Positions 1 to 8,576 of a DNA stretch of 64,000 nucleotides are shown here, piece by piece. Origin of the DNA: Paraglaciecola sp. MB-3u-78 (lineage in GTDB: Bacteria > Pseudomonadota > Gammaproteobacteria > Enterobacterales > Alteromonadaceae); NCBI RefSeq assembly GCF_002835935.1, contig NZ_PJCF01000008.1, positions 62,001-126,000 of the forward strand, given 5' to 3'. Every line of letters begins with the position of its first letter. The stretch's first letter is position 1. The notes under the pieces were generated by a model. It had not been told where the DNA came from, did no database searches, and worked only from the letters and a program-made list of their open reading frames with translations. Position numbers and translations under genes: made by a program.

Positions 1-852
1 ATTTTTAGGAGATATTGTTGGTGTGTTGACCGGATCGGCCAACGGGCCATTAGACACACGGTCAATGACTACGGCGCTACTTTGATAACTGCCATTGCCA
101 GTGCCAGGCTCATTTAAAACGTTATCAATCCAGCCGCCCTGGTGTTGATTGTAAACAACAGCCCGAATGGCCGTATCATCACTTACGGGTAAATTAAAAT
201 AGGCTTCAACGGAGTTACTCATTTCACCACCACGGGTGAAACTAACGCTGCTATCAAATCCTCCACTCACACCGCTGTGATCGGGTTTTTTGGTGATCAG
301 GCGCACGGTGCCTGATTGAGAGCTGGCGCCAAACAAAGTGCCCTGTGGCCCAGGCAATACTTCAACCCGTTCCATATCGGTGGCATATATATCCAGATTT
401 CGGCCCTGCATAGAAACCGGCTGTTCATCCAGATAAAAAGCAACTGACGGTTGTAACGCTGTTACGGATGACAGTGCAATATTAGCTTGGGTGGTGGCAG
501 CACCACGAATGTAAATTTCATTTTGGCCAGGACCTGTGCCCTGAAACACAACATTAGGTAAAAATTCAACATAGTCCTGAAAATTATCAATTCCGAGGTT
601 TTCCAGACTGCTACCGTTTAACGCAGAAACCGAAACCGGAATATCCTGGATGGATTCGGTTCGTTTAGTCGCGGTAACCTCAATTGTTTCTATTTTATTA
701 TTTTTAACTTCTGGTGCAGTTGATTCGGCTGCAATAACTGGCACACTGCTGGCCATGGCAAGTAATACGGCGCAGGTAATTTTGCGTTTATGAAATGTTT
801 GCATTTGTGGTTGTGTAAAGATGGTTTTTTCCAATTTATTAATGAGCTCCAT
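1..852 (-). CDS. TonB-dependent receptor, N-terminal part (truncated by window edge)
   Basis: Reading the minus strand gives an open frame that runs off the left edge. It opens with a signal peptide (hydrophobic stretch CAVLLAMASSVPVIAA), then a TonB-box-like IETIEVTATKR, then a plug domain: IQDIPVSVSALNG, IYIRGAATTQ, and RVEVLPGPQGTLFGASSQSGTVRLITKKP, the standard plug signature. The product would be an outer-membrane TonB-gated transporter; the barrel lies outside the window, so no substrate can be assigned. Two starts are possible: ATG at 852 (residues MELINKLEKTIF before the signal peptide) or ATG at 804 (MQTFHKRKI). Neither has a strong ribosome site; 852 has a weak GAAG upstream. Its partner on the other side is unknown. 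Confidence 0.85.
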   Translation of the reverse strand, partial: MELINKLEKTIFTQPQMQTFHKRKITCAVLLAMASSVPVIAAESTAPEVKNNKIETIEVTATKRTESIQDIPVSVSALNGSSLENLGIDNFQDYVEFLPNVVFQGTGPGQNEIYIRGAATTQANIALSSVTALQPSVAFYLDEQPVSMQGRNLDIYATDMERVEVLPGPQGTLFGASSQSGTVRLITKKPDHSGVSGGFDSSVSFTRGGEMSNSVEAYFNLPVSDDTAIRAVVYNQHQGGWIDNVLNEPGTGNGSYQSSAVVIDRVSNGPLADPVNTPTISPKN

Positions 853-1275
853 TGATTAGACTTCGATCTATATTTACCTTCAAGAGACACCGAAAAAGGT
901 GCGATTAAGCCGAAAACTTAACAAATTATGGGTGATCAAGCAAAGTTGGATCTCAAAAAACAATTAGTTCACAAATCATTACTTTATTTTAACATTATAA
1001 AACTGGAACAGGATTAACGCAGGATATCCACATTAATTAGCAACAAAGTAGTCTAAAACTCTCAGTCGGCAAAGCGGTCGCCGCGCGGCCGATGCTTTTG
1101 ACTTACCCTCGACTCAAAGCTCGCCGATTATTTTGTGAACTCAGTAGGGCAATTAACATGGGTGAAACTGGATTCCTTAGAAGCACGGTTTCGCCCAGTT
1201 GAACAGGCGACCGCCATGGACGGCGGTAGGTAGAATAACGCAGGAGCAGTTATCGATATGGCGGTAAGCGCTAGC
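853..1275. other. Non-coding stretch upstream of the receptor
   Basis: About 420 bp with no convincing gene. It presumably holds the promoter of the leftward receptor gene. There is a small GC-rich inverted repeat at 1210-1227 (ACCGCC, 6-nt loop, GGCGGT) without a T-tract. A 69-codon minus-strand frame here (1128-1337) has no recognisable features and overlaps the AraC remnant, so it is not called. Confidence 0.4.
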
Positions 1276-1277
1276 AC

Positions 1278-1384
1278 ATGTTTAAAATTTTCATAAAACG
1301 ACAAGAACACGCTTCGCGCCATTTTTACGAAATTCATTTAGCATTAGCCAAACAATTATTATCATCGAACTTAAAAATGAAGCA
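1278..1384 (+). pseudogene. AraC-family regulator remnant, copy 1
   Basis: The plus frame from 1278 reads MFKIFIKRQEHASRHF and then YEIHLALAKQLLSSNLK, which resembles the start of the second helix-turn-helix of AraC/XylS regulators (pattern RLxxAKxLL...SNLKIEE). It has no N-terminal part and no C-terminal end, because the sequence switches at about 1379 into the 3-prime part of a DUF6624 gene. The same fragment, longer but with an in-frame stop, occurs at 6767-6889. The family assignment rests on pattern recognition of a short stretch. Confidence 0.5.
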
Positions 1385-1602
1385 GTGGCAATATTTACTG
1401 ATAACGTATCCATTGCACATGGAAAAAATCAGGTGTTTGGTACACAGGCAGACTTAGTAAACGGCGAGGTTGTATTTGCACCGATTGAAGATGAAAATAG
1501 CGTTGACCAATTACGAGACAAGATGGGTATGTTGTTTTTGGAAAGTATAAAAAAGCTCTGAAGGATTTTTATATTCTGCAACAATCTCCTGATAAAAACT
1601 GA
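1379..1602 (+). pseudogene. DUF6624 protein remnant (internally deleted, frameshifted copy)
   Basis: The frame reads EAVAIFTDNVSIAHGKNQ, FGTQADLVNGEVVF and ENSVDQLRDKMGM, closely matching the C-terminal third of the intact DUF6624 gene at 6934-7500 (EAVAIFTDKVSIAQGKKQ, FGTQADLINSKVIF, EDSVDQLRAKMGM). After about 1540 the match continues only in another frame (KALKDFYILQ, stop at 1602). The first two thirds are missing: the AraC-like fragment joins directly here at a short shared motif (TGAAGnAGTGG). So this is a dead duplicate produced by an internal deletion of roughly 470 bp and a frameshift. Confidence 0.75.
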
Positions 1603-1690
1603 TGGTTAATTAACAAGGATTAAATCACAGAGAAAGCCTGCGACGAGGCACTTACACCGAATCTGTTAAAGGTTCTAACAGAGCTCAATT

Positions 1691-2071
1691 CTAATGCAGC
1701 ATATCACCAGTGTACCTATTTCTTGCCCTCCAATAACTGCATTTAGGGCAAGAGTGTCCTTCGGGATAGTCAACACCTTCTTCGTGGGGACAGCCAATTA
1801 TACCTTCGACCATACTCACTGATTTCGCTCTATTTTCAGCAACGAAGTCTATAATTTCACCCAAGATTTGTTCTGATTTTCTCAAGTCCGATGCGCAAAA
1901 CCCTTTCTGTATCGGTTCAGCTTCTGCACCGTCATACTCAATGATGGCGCAAACTACTTTTGTCGCAATATTATTTGTAGGGCCATAGAAAGCAATGGTG
2001 GCTATTGGATAACCTTTATTACCTTTTCTAACCATTTTATTCAGTGATTTTTTATTTTTGCCCTGAGACAT
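1691..2071 (-). CDS. Conserved hypothetical protein with C-terminal Cys motifs
   Basis: A 126-residue soluble protein. The core YPIATIAFYGPTNNIATKVV and the C-terminal IIGCPHEEGVDYPEGHSCPKCSYW are of a kind I recognise from conserved uncharacterised bacterial proteins. The Cys-Pro-His and CPxC pairs could bind a metal such as zinc, but this is inference. The start is supported by GGAG about 8 nt upstream of ATG. It lies just upstream (in transcription direction) of the broken cupin gene, with no sign of a shared function. No signal peptide or membrane segment is seen. Function unknown. Confidence 0.75.
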   Translation of the reverse strand: MSQGKNKKSLNKMVRKGNKGYPIATIAFYGPTNNIATKVVCAIIEYDGAEAEPIQKGFCASDLRKSEQILGEIIDFVAENRAKSVSMVEGIIGCPHEEGVDYPEGHSCPKCSYWRARNRYTGDMLH

Positions 2072-2109
2072 TCTGATACTCCAGCACTAAGAAAATTTAT
2101 AACCCTTAT

Positions 2110-2450
2110 TCATTCTGACTCTTCTTTATTAAGCGTGCCCTCACCTGCCGTAATGAATAATAGTTTACTTTTTATAGTTGTTTTTGCTGTATGCCATATA
2201 CCTTTAGGTACAATTATATATGAGCCAATCTCTTGTAGCGTGACAGATTTTTGGCCGCTATGAAGTTGCAGGATCAACGTTATCTTTCCAGATAATAACA
2301 ACACAATATCATCTCCATGAGGCTGGATTTCACAAGTTTCCCAGTCAGAGTAAATTCATAAGCTGAGACAAGTTCATGTGAATTGAAACCTTTATATTCC
2401 TTATCAATTTTTTGATGTGAATAAAGAACACTTGTGATTAATGGATACCT
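2110..2450 (-). pseudogene. Cupin-domain protein, frameshifted
   Basis: On the minus strand one frame reads RYPLITSVLYSHQK, DKEYKGFNSHELVSAYEFT; at about 2350 the match jumps to another frame reading SDWETCEIQPHGDDIVLLLS, GKITLILQL, IVPKGIWHTAKT and ends at 2110. Joined, these form a small single-domain cupin (QPHGDD and PKGIWHTA are the two cupin motifs with metal-ligand histidines). One missing base explains the break. The extreme N-terminus also fails: a stop precedes RYPLIT in frame. The ATG at 2304 would yield only the second half-barrel. Either a pseudogene or a sequencing error; the extra upstream stop favours decay. Confidence 0.65.
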
Positions 2451-2709
2451 TGTTTAAGTCTGAAAATTCGTGCCTTCTACTTTGGCCACAATCTTAACAA
2501 GTCATTTACAACGACATAAGTCTAAAACGCTAACTTCCTTTATTTTACTGCCCTGCAGCCTAAAGCTGTACTAAAGAACTATGTTAAATACTTTGTTGCC
2601 CTTATAAGGTGCCCCTTCAAAAAGGAAGTGACAGACCGTAAACATCTGCTTAGTACAGCTCAAACGGTTTAGCACTGATACTAAGAATAAATATGGAGTA
2701 CACACAACT

Positions 2710-5406
2710 ATGCAACACAATAAACACTTTAAGAAAGGTTTGATTGCCTTATTAGTGGCAAGCGCTCTGCCTGCCGCTACAGCGCAAGAAGTCAGTTCTG
2801 AAAAAGAGCAACAAGAAATTGAACAAATACGTGTAACCGGCTCCTATGTAAAAGGCTCAGATACGGCCAAAGCGAATCCGGTTTCAATTTTCGATGCTAA
2901 CGATATCAAAAACCTTGGTGGCGCAGACATTAACGATATTGTCAGTCAAATATCTGTTAGCAGTGGCGCTGAAAACCGCCCAGACACCTTCACCAGCTTT
3001 TATAGCCAAGGTACTTCCAATATCAACCTTCGTGGTTTAGGACTTTCTTCTACCCTGGTTTTGATCAATGGTAAAAGACAAACCATCAGTGGTGCTAAAG
3101 CTCAGGATGGCAGTGTATTTGTCGATACCGGCTCTATTCCGGCCATTGCTCTACAGCGCTTGGATATTCTTAAAGAGGGCGCGGCGGCGACCTATGGTTC
3201 TGATGCTGTGGCTGGGGTGGTTAACTTTGTCACCCGTACTAGTTTCGATGGTTTTAAAGTGGAAGGCTCCTACCAAACTACCACTAGTGATAGTCAGGAC
3301 GATATTAACCTAAGCTTCATTGGCGGTTTTGATTTAAATGATGACACTAACATAGTCGTGGCTGGTACTATGCTGCGCCGTGGCACGCTTAATGCTCGTG
3401 AAAGACCAGAGCTAGTCAACCGTGCGATTAGTAGCCTAGGTACTAGCTTCATTGTACCAGAAGCAGTGACTGTGGAATCGGGTCCTTATGCGGGTGATTA
3501 CAGCGCCGGTGAAAATGTTCCTAATCCTAATTGTGAAGCAGTGGGCGGGATTAGACTAGCCCAAACCAATGGCGAACGTTGCGGCTACCAATATGGTCTG
3601 CACTACAATGTGGTCAACGAAGAAGAGCGTGAGCAGTTGTATTTTGGTCTGTCTAGCGAACTTGAGGACATGACATTCAAGCTCACCTCTATGTACACTG
3701 AATATGATATCTTGGACAATTACACTGTTCCTTCATATCCGAACCTTACTTTCCCTACTATCCCCGCGAGCCACCCGAGCAACCCTTTTAATCAGGGTGT
3801 GGTGTGGTTAGGTCGTCCTTATCCTTTACTGGCTAGAGATACAACGTTACCTGCTCCAAGAAGCAACAATACTTTTAGGGTTGATGCGACCCTAAACGGT
3901 GACTTCAGTAATGACTGGAGCTGGTTAACCTCTTTGGCCTATAGCACCAACCAATACGAAATTACGCAACCAGATCTTTCACCCACTCGATTGGATCTTG
4001 CCACTTTAGGACAAGGGGGAGCCAGCGGTGATCTGCTTTACAATCCTTTCGATCCACTGGCTGAAGATAACTTACTGATCCGCGACTGGGCAAGTACCGC
4101 GTTTTCTTCTAAAACGACTACCGGCTTACTTGTTTGGGATGCTGTGGTCAACGGAGACTGGTTTTCTACCGATGCCGGTACTGCGTCTTTTGCATTTGGT
4201 AGCCAAGTCCGTAGCGAAAGTTATGAAGTAGACCCTGATGACGTATCAACACTACGCTACGATGCTCAAGGCAATCCTCTAAGCAATGACTTTTTGTTTT
4301 TAGGCGGAGTGAACACTGTTGATGAGTCACGAGCTACGTATGCGGCATTTGCCGAAACTGAAATTCCACTAGCTGAAGGTTTAGATTTGAATGCTGCGGT
4401 ACGTTACGAAGTATTAGATACCGCCAACAGCTTGGATCCTAAGGTGTCGCTACGCTATAAAGTGGCAGAGCATCTTATCATTCGAGCTTCTGTCAGTACT
4501 TCTTTTAGAGAGCCTTCTTTAGCGCAGTTTCATGCCCAGAATGTCAACACTAAAGGCGTTCAGGATTTTGTCTTAGATGCAGAAGGTAACTTTGTACTAG
4601 ACAGCAATGGCCAGCCCACCCCAAGAGGCGGCACTTTGTTCATTCGCGAAACCCAAAACGGTAGTCTGGCACTTGAACCAGAACAAGCCACTAACTATAA
4701 CTTCGGTATAGTTTGGAACAGCGATGCACTACAAACTCGTTTAGATTTTTGGAGCGTTGCATACGAAGACGTGATCACCTTAGAAGACGCCAACGGTAAG
4801 TTGTTGGCAGATCCAGATGGGGTTGACATAGTACGTTTAGTACCTGGGGATCCTACCAGTGAACTGACAGGTATCATCACCAACTACTTTAATGCCGAAA
4901 CCATTGACGCCAGTGGTATTGATTTCGAAGCTACTTATAGCTGGGATCTAAATAATGGTGAAGTTGAATTAAAAGCCAATGTGGCGCAAATACTCAACTA
5001 TGAAATTCCAATCAACGGCGTAAAAACCGACGTATCAGGCTTGTTTAACCATAACAACTTTGCCCGCTCAATGCCGGAAACCAAAGGTAATTTGTCGGCC
5101 CAATGGAAAAATGATCAACATAGCATTTACGCCAGAGTTAATTACGTATCCAGCTATACCAACACTCGGGTAGTACCTGCGTCAACGGGTCTAACGGATC
5201 AAATCGATTCCTTCACTACTGTTGACATGCAATACAGGTATCTTGCTGATTTAGGCGATGATCAAGCTGAAATCACTTTAGGTGTAATCAACATGTTTGA
5301 TGAAGCGCCACCAGCTGTTTATGATGCAGCTAACTTTAGTTTTGACCCTAAACATCATGATCCACGTGGTCGTTTAGTTTATGTTAGAGCGTCTTACAGC
5401 TTCTAA
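2710..5406 (+). CDS. TonB-dependent receptor (outer-membrane transporter)
   Basis: 898 residues. Signal peptide 1-25 (ends PAATAQ), TonB-box-like EQIRVTGS near residue 40, a plug with SNINLRGLGLSSTLVLINGKRQ and LDILKEGAAATYGSDAVAGVVNFVTR, then a 22-strand-type barrel ending in the aromatic YVRASYSF typical of BAM-inserted proteins. The length and the LVLINGKR / GAAATYGSDAVAGVVNF plug signature are those of the large marine-type receptors often linked to peptide, polysaccharide or siderophore-like substrates; nothing here fixes the ligand. ATG at 2710 has GGAG 11 nt upstream. It stands alone and is closed by a strong terminator at 5438-5467. Confidence 0.92.
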   Translation: MQHNKHFKKGLIALLVASALPAATAQEVSSEKEQQEIEQIRVTGSYVKGSDTAKANPVSIFDANDIKNLGGADINDIVSQISVSSGAENRPDTFTSFYSQGTSNINLRGLGLSSTLVLINGKRQTISGAKAQDGSVFVDTGSIPAIALQRLDILKEGAAATYGSDAVAGVVNFVTRTSFDGFKVEGSYQTTTSDSQDDINLSFIGGFDLNDDTNIVVAGTMLRRGTLNARERPELVNRAISSLGTSFIVPEAVTVESGPYAGDYSAGENVPNPNCEAVGGIRLAQTNGERCGYQYGLHYNVVNEEEREQLYFGLSSELEDMTFKLTSMYTEYDILDNYTVPSYPNLTFPTIPASHPSNPFNQGVVWLGRPYPLLARDTTLPAPRSNNTFRVDATLNGDFSNDWSWLTSLAYSTNQYEITQPDLSPTRLDLATLGQGGASGDLLYNPFDPLAEDNLLIRDWASTAFSSKTTTGLLVWDAVVNGDWFSTDAGTASFAFGSQVRSESYEVDPDDVSTLRYDAQGNPLSNDFLFLGGVNTVDESRATYAAFAETEIPLAEGLDLNAAVRYEVLDTANSLDPKVSLRYKVAEHLIIRASVSTSFREPSLAQFHAQNVNTKGVQDFVLDAEGNFVLDSNGQPTPRGGTLFIRETQNGSLALEPEQATNYNFGIVWNSDALQTRLDFWSVAYEDVITLEDANGKLLADPDGVDIVRLVPGDPTSELTGIITNYFNAETIDASGIDFEATYSWDLNNGEVELKANVAQILNYEIPINGVKTDVSGLFNHNNFARSMPETKGNLSAQWKNDQHSIYARVNYVSSYTNTRVVPASTGLTDQIDSFTTVDMQYRYLADLGDDQAEITLGVINMFDEAPPAVYDAANFSFDPKHHDPRGRLVYVRASYSF

Positions 5407-5437
5407 TATTAGGCGCCAGTACACAGCTTAAAACCAA

Positions 5438-5467
5438 TAAAATGAGGCCCTTGCGCCTCATTTTTTT
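5438..5467 (+). terminator. Rho-independent terminator after the receptor gene
   Basis: The hairpin AATGAGGC / GCCTCATT with a short CCTTGC-type loop is followed by seven T residues, about 35 bp after the receptor stop codon. Confidence 0.85.
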
Positions 5468-5765
5468 AACTATATTTACTTCTCATACACCCTACCCACC
5501 AAAATAAAAAAGACGAATTCAGGATTAGATATATCTACTAGTAGGTGCCAGAACCTCTGAAAATTTTATGTTTAGATACTAACCACATAGTTTTACCATC
5601 TAAGTTAATACTAATCCCATTAATGGTAGCGGCTTGTAGGGATGTCATGCAAAATCAAAATGCAGGAATATCAATCAAATTGAAGGGCGATCTGGAAAAA
5701 TCACCAAGAACCTGCAGAGTAAAAATTTAGGAAGTTACAGTAACAATTGTTGTTATTTGTTGATG
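5468..5765. other. Intergenic stretch with no convincing gene
   Basis: About 300 bp between two convergent genes. A 61-codon plus-strand frame starting with GTG at 5545 shows no family features or ribosome site and is not called. No terminator is evident for the hydrolase gene reading in from the right. Confidence 0.35.
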
Positions 5766-6587
5766 TTAGAAAGCGATAATTTTTTGAAATTCAGCAATGA
5801 CTAATTCAGGCTCATCAAGGTGAATAAAGTGGCCACTTTGGGTGGTAGATACAAATCGCCCTTGCGGAAACTCATTAACCCAAGATTCAAGCATTTTTGC
5901 TCTAATTTTCATAGCCTCAAGACTGCCCAAAACTAAGTCATCCCCCATAGCCTTAACACTGGCTAACACTGTTACCTTGATATCACCAATATCAGCAAAG
6001 TCTGGTAAAGGGGATGTAAGCCATAAATCCCGTAGTTCATTGGTTAAACCATCTGGCCTAGGGTGCTCTTCTGTCATACCCCTGCCCATGTCCTTCAAAA
6101 ATTGGATTTCCGTTTCCACTACAGTGGGATCAATCTGGGCTATGATCTCACCTTCCCATCTTGTACCAGGGTCAATCAGTAGTAGTGCTTTAGTGTTATT
6201 TGGATACATATCCGCAAAATGTCTAGCAATCATTCCACCATATGAATGTCCAACAAAAATCACAGGTTGTTGTATATGTAAGTGCTCTAGTAATTTTTTG
6301 GCTATTTCAGCATAGTTTTTAGCACTCAGCTCGGTACTGAGTTGAGACGAGAGCCCTTGGCCTACTCGCGAATAACGAATGACAGTGCAATTTTCAGATA
6401 GCTTGTGGAATATAGTGTCAAAAGTTTCAAGGTCAAATCCAGCACCCGCTTCAAATAAAGCAAAACAAGTATTACTATTCTCGGTAACTTGGTATTCCAG
6501 AGAATAAGCGTCAACAGTAGCGAATTGATAAGATTCTCTAGAACACCCAAGAATAAAAAAACTAAATATCAATATGTAGTTGCGCAT
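5766..6587 (-). CDS. Alpha/beta-hydrolase lipoprotein
   Basis: 273 residues. The N-terminus MRNYILIFSFFILGC carries a lipobox with Cys15, so the mature protein is probably membrane-anchored facing the periplasm. The nucleophile elbow is GHSYGG with Ser115, the oxyanion region follows FEAGAG near residue 48, and the C-terminal SGHFIHLDEPELV places the catalytic His near residue 253. This is the standard alpha/beta-hydrolase fold, likely an esterase or peptidase-like hydrolase; the substrate cannot be told. The start has AAGGA 6-7 nt upstream. It is a single gene with no operon partner. Confidence 0.85.
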   Translation of the reverse strand: MRNYILIFSFFILGCSRESYQFATVDAYSLEYQVTENSNTCFALFEAGAGFDLETFDTIFHKLSENCTVIRYSRVGQGLSSQLSTELSAKNYAEIAKKLLEHLHIQQPVIFVGHSYGGMIARHFADMYPNNTKALLLIDPGTRWEGEIIAQIDPTVVETEIQFLKDMGRGMTEEHPRPDGLTNELRDLWLTSPLPDFADIGDIKVTVLASVKAMGDDLVLGSLEAMKIRAKMLESWVNEFPQGRFVSTTQSGHFIHLDEPELVIAEFQKIIAF

Positions 6588-6766
6588 ATATTCCTTATTA
6601 TCATTTCACTTTGCCATACCCAGTTAATAACCTTAAATTTATACAAATACATTTTGATAAACCAGTCACCGAATGAGATTTACATATATTTACTTTGGAA
6701 AATAAGGTTAACAGAACATCCACATTAACTATTTACAAAACAAGTATGAGTAGTAAAACATATCTC

Positions 6767-6889
6767 TACGAAATTCGTTTAGCATTAGCCAAACAACTAT
6801 TACAATAATCGAACTTAAAAATTGAAGAAGTGGTAAGACCTTGCGGTTTTGACGATCCAAAACAGTTTTGCCGCTTATGGGCTAGATAG
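6767..6889 (+). pseudogene. AraC-family regulator remnant, copy 2
   Basis: The plus frame reads YEIRLALAKQLLQ, stop, SNLKIEEVVRPCGFDDPKQ, FCRLWAR, stop. The second half (CGFxDPxxFCRxW) is the hallmark of the C-terminal helix-turn-helix of AraC/XylS regulators. The rest of the protein is absent and an in-frame TAA interrupts it. It lies directly upstream of the intact DUF6624 gene, and its first 60 bp are nearly the same as at 1326-1384, so the AraC fragment and the DUF6624 gene were duplicated as one unit. Confidence 0.7.
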
Positions 6890-6933
6890 AACAGTTACCC
6901 ACCTTCAACGTTTCGCCAAGGAGTGACCAAATA

Positions 6934-7500
6934 ATGCGTTATGTCGTTTTACTTTTATCATCAATGTGGCTGCTTCCCGCTGATGCGCAAACCAAGCCCA
7001 TACTGCAAAAACAACTGCTAAACATGGCACAGCAAAGCAAACAAATACAAGCAGCGCGAAAAAGTGACGCCACTGAAGCACTAAAAAGTATGGTAGCTGA
7101 TATCTCCCAACTACACACCCAAACGCTGAATGAAATTGTCCAGTCACAAGGTTGGCCAACCAAAGCACAAGTCACTGAGCAAGGAGTAAGAGCTGCTTTT
7201 ACGTTAGTGAGTCATTCAAATAATTTAAGCTTTCAACGAAATATGCTGCCACTTGTTATTCAATCTTATATGGATAAACAAGGCATGAGTGGTGAAGCAG
7301 TGGCAATATTTACTGATAAAGTGTCCATCGCTCAGGGCAAAAAGCAGATGTTTGGTACTCAAGCAGACCTCATAAACAGTAAGGTGATATTTTTCCAGAT
7401 AGAGAATGAAGACAGTGTAGATCAACTAAGAGCCAAAATGGGTATGCCGTCTTTGGCAGAATATAAGACTACCTTGGAGGCGTTATATGGTCTTCAATAA
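6934..7500 (+). CDS. DUF6624-type secreted protein
   Basis: 188 residues with a signal peptide (MRYVVLLLSSMWLLPADAQ). The mature part holds GWPTKAQVTEQGVRAAFTLV, SHSNNLSFQRNMLPLV, EAVAIFTDKVSIAQGKKQMF and GTQ, the recognisable pattern of the DUF6624 family (GWP..., QH/SH...FQ, YLTD/FTDKV...G..Q.YGTQ). Function of the family is unknown to me; it is usually periplasmic. AAGGAG lies 10 nt before ATG. A collapsed second copy lies at 1379-1602. The AraC remnant just upstream suggests the module once had its own regulator. Confidence 0.75.
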   Translation: MRYVVLLLSSMWLLPADAQTKPILQKQLLNMAQQSKQIQAARKSDATEALKSMVADISQLHTQTLNEIVQSQGWPTKAQVTEQGVRAAFTLVSHSNNLSFQRNMLPLVIQSYMDKQGMSGEAVAIFTDKVSIAQGKKQMFGTQADLINSKVIFFQIENEDSVDQLRAKMGMPSLAEYKTTLEALYGLQ

Positions 7501-8115
7501 TATTGTTAGGCTCAGTTATACCGTGAAATAGAATTCAAGAAGTCCACTGTATAGCCAGTGTCTGATAGGGGTAATGTTTTGCAAGTAAACAATGGGCAGG
7601 GGGACAAACTAATAACTCTGTTTTGCGGCTTAGTTAACCTGAACTCGGATTAAGACGTGCCGCGTCCCTAGAAGTCATTGCAATAAAAACAATATGTTAG
7701 ATGGTGCCAATTGGTTTGCAATGACATCGAACGCATCCAGTGCTGCTATTATTGCGTTTATCGAGGCGAGCTTGTGAGGGAATAGCCTGCTATTGTGAGC
7801 AAGTTCAACGAAGACTGGCGCGATAAGAGTGGTACTAGACTTATGGCATACATCGAGCTCAGGTTAGTTAACCCTCCATCTTCAAGGATTAGTCGAACTG
7901 CAGAGTCACAGACGTTGTTTTTGTTCTGTCAGGTAATTGTCACTTTTGAATATGATGCAGACAAGCAGAGTATCGTACTATCTTCCATGATTTTTTTCAA
8001 AAATCGACTATAGTTTAAGTTGCGGCGTGTCGCAATGTCAGAGCATTTAAGCATTCCGCGATATCAGAGCATATAAATATTTTTTGCTTAACTTTACAAT
8101 CCAAAGGGGAATTCT
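7501..8115. other. Long non-coding stretch with inverted repeats
   Basis: 615 bp without a credible gene (a 72-codon GTG-start frame at 7795-8013 has no features). It holds a 10-bp perfect inverted repeat, GTCATTGCAA at 7674-7683 and TTGCAATGAC at 7716-7725, and an imperfect palindrome around 7766-7810 (GCTTGTGAGGGAATAG versus CTATTGTGAGCAAG). These look like the arms of a decayed small mobile element, but I cannot define its ends. Confidence 0.35.
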
Positions 8116-8385
8116 GTGGAACATCGATATGCAAGTCGACAATCGGTGCATGAATTAGTAGAACTATGGAATGGCAATACAAAATACGGTAATTTTGAAA
8201 CCGATAATTTGTGTAGTGGTGGCATTTTTATAAAAAATTGCCAAGATAAAATAGGCAACAGCAAGTGCCTAACGGTTAAATTTAAAAACAATCCAAACCT
8301 GAGTTATGACGCGAGTCGCTTCGCGTTAGTGGTACATAAAAACACTATGGGTATAGGGTTAATGTGGACCCACTTAAAAGAGTAA
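8116..8385 (+). CDS. Small PilZ-like domain protein
   Basis: 89 residues starting at GTG 8116, chosen because AAAGGGGA sits 5-6 nt upstream. The sequence MEHRYASRQSV, then ETDNLCSGGIFIKN, then FALVVHKNTMGIGLMW follows the single-domain PilZ layout: an N-terminal RxxxR and a D/NxSxxG-type turn (here DNLCSGG), ending in a GIGLMF-like strand. PilZ domains bind cyclic di-GMP in many proteins; here the Ser position of the motif is shifted, so binding is uncertain. Single gene without obvious partners. It could also be a PilZ-fold protein that no longer binds the nucleotide. Confidence 0.6.
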   Translation: MEHRYASRQSVHELVELWNGNTKYGNFETDNLCSGGIFIKNCQDKIGNSKCLTVKFKNNPNLSYDASRFALVVHKNTMGIGLMWTHLKE

Positions 8386-8576
8386 ACATCATTATTAAAA
8401 TAAACGAGTCTTTTGGCGTTGTTTAAAAAGATTCGTTTATATCGAATTTTATTGGTACTTAAATAAGGAAACCGATACAGCCAATTCATTGCATCAGAAT
8501 AACCTTCAGATATAATTATAAGGTCAATTATGAAGACTCCCATTCTAATTTAATTAAATTGATTGGAGTGTCACAG

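Noticed and set aside
1128-1337. 69-codon minus-strand frame beside the AraC remnant
   Set aside because: No ribosome site or family pattern, and it overlaps the AraC fragment on the other strand.
5545-5730. 61-codon plus-strand frame after the receptor terminator
   Set aside because: GTG start without ribosome site, no recognised motif, no signal peptide; it looks like chance.
7795-8013. 72-codon plus-strand frame in the long gap
   Set aside because: GTG start, no ribosome site and composition unlike neighbouring proteins; it overlaps a palindrome.
8304-8543. 79-codon minus-strand frame opposite the PilZ-like gene
   Set aside because: It mostly mirrors the better supported PilZ-like gene and has no features of its own.
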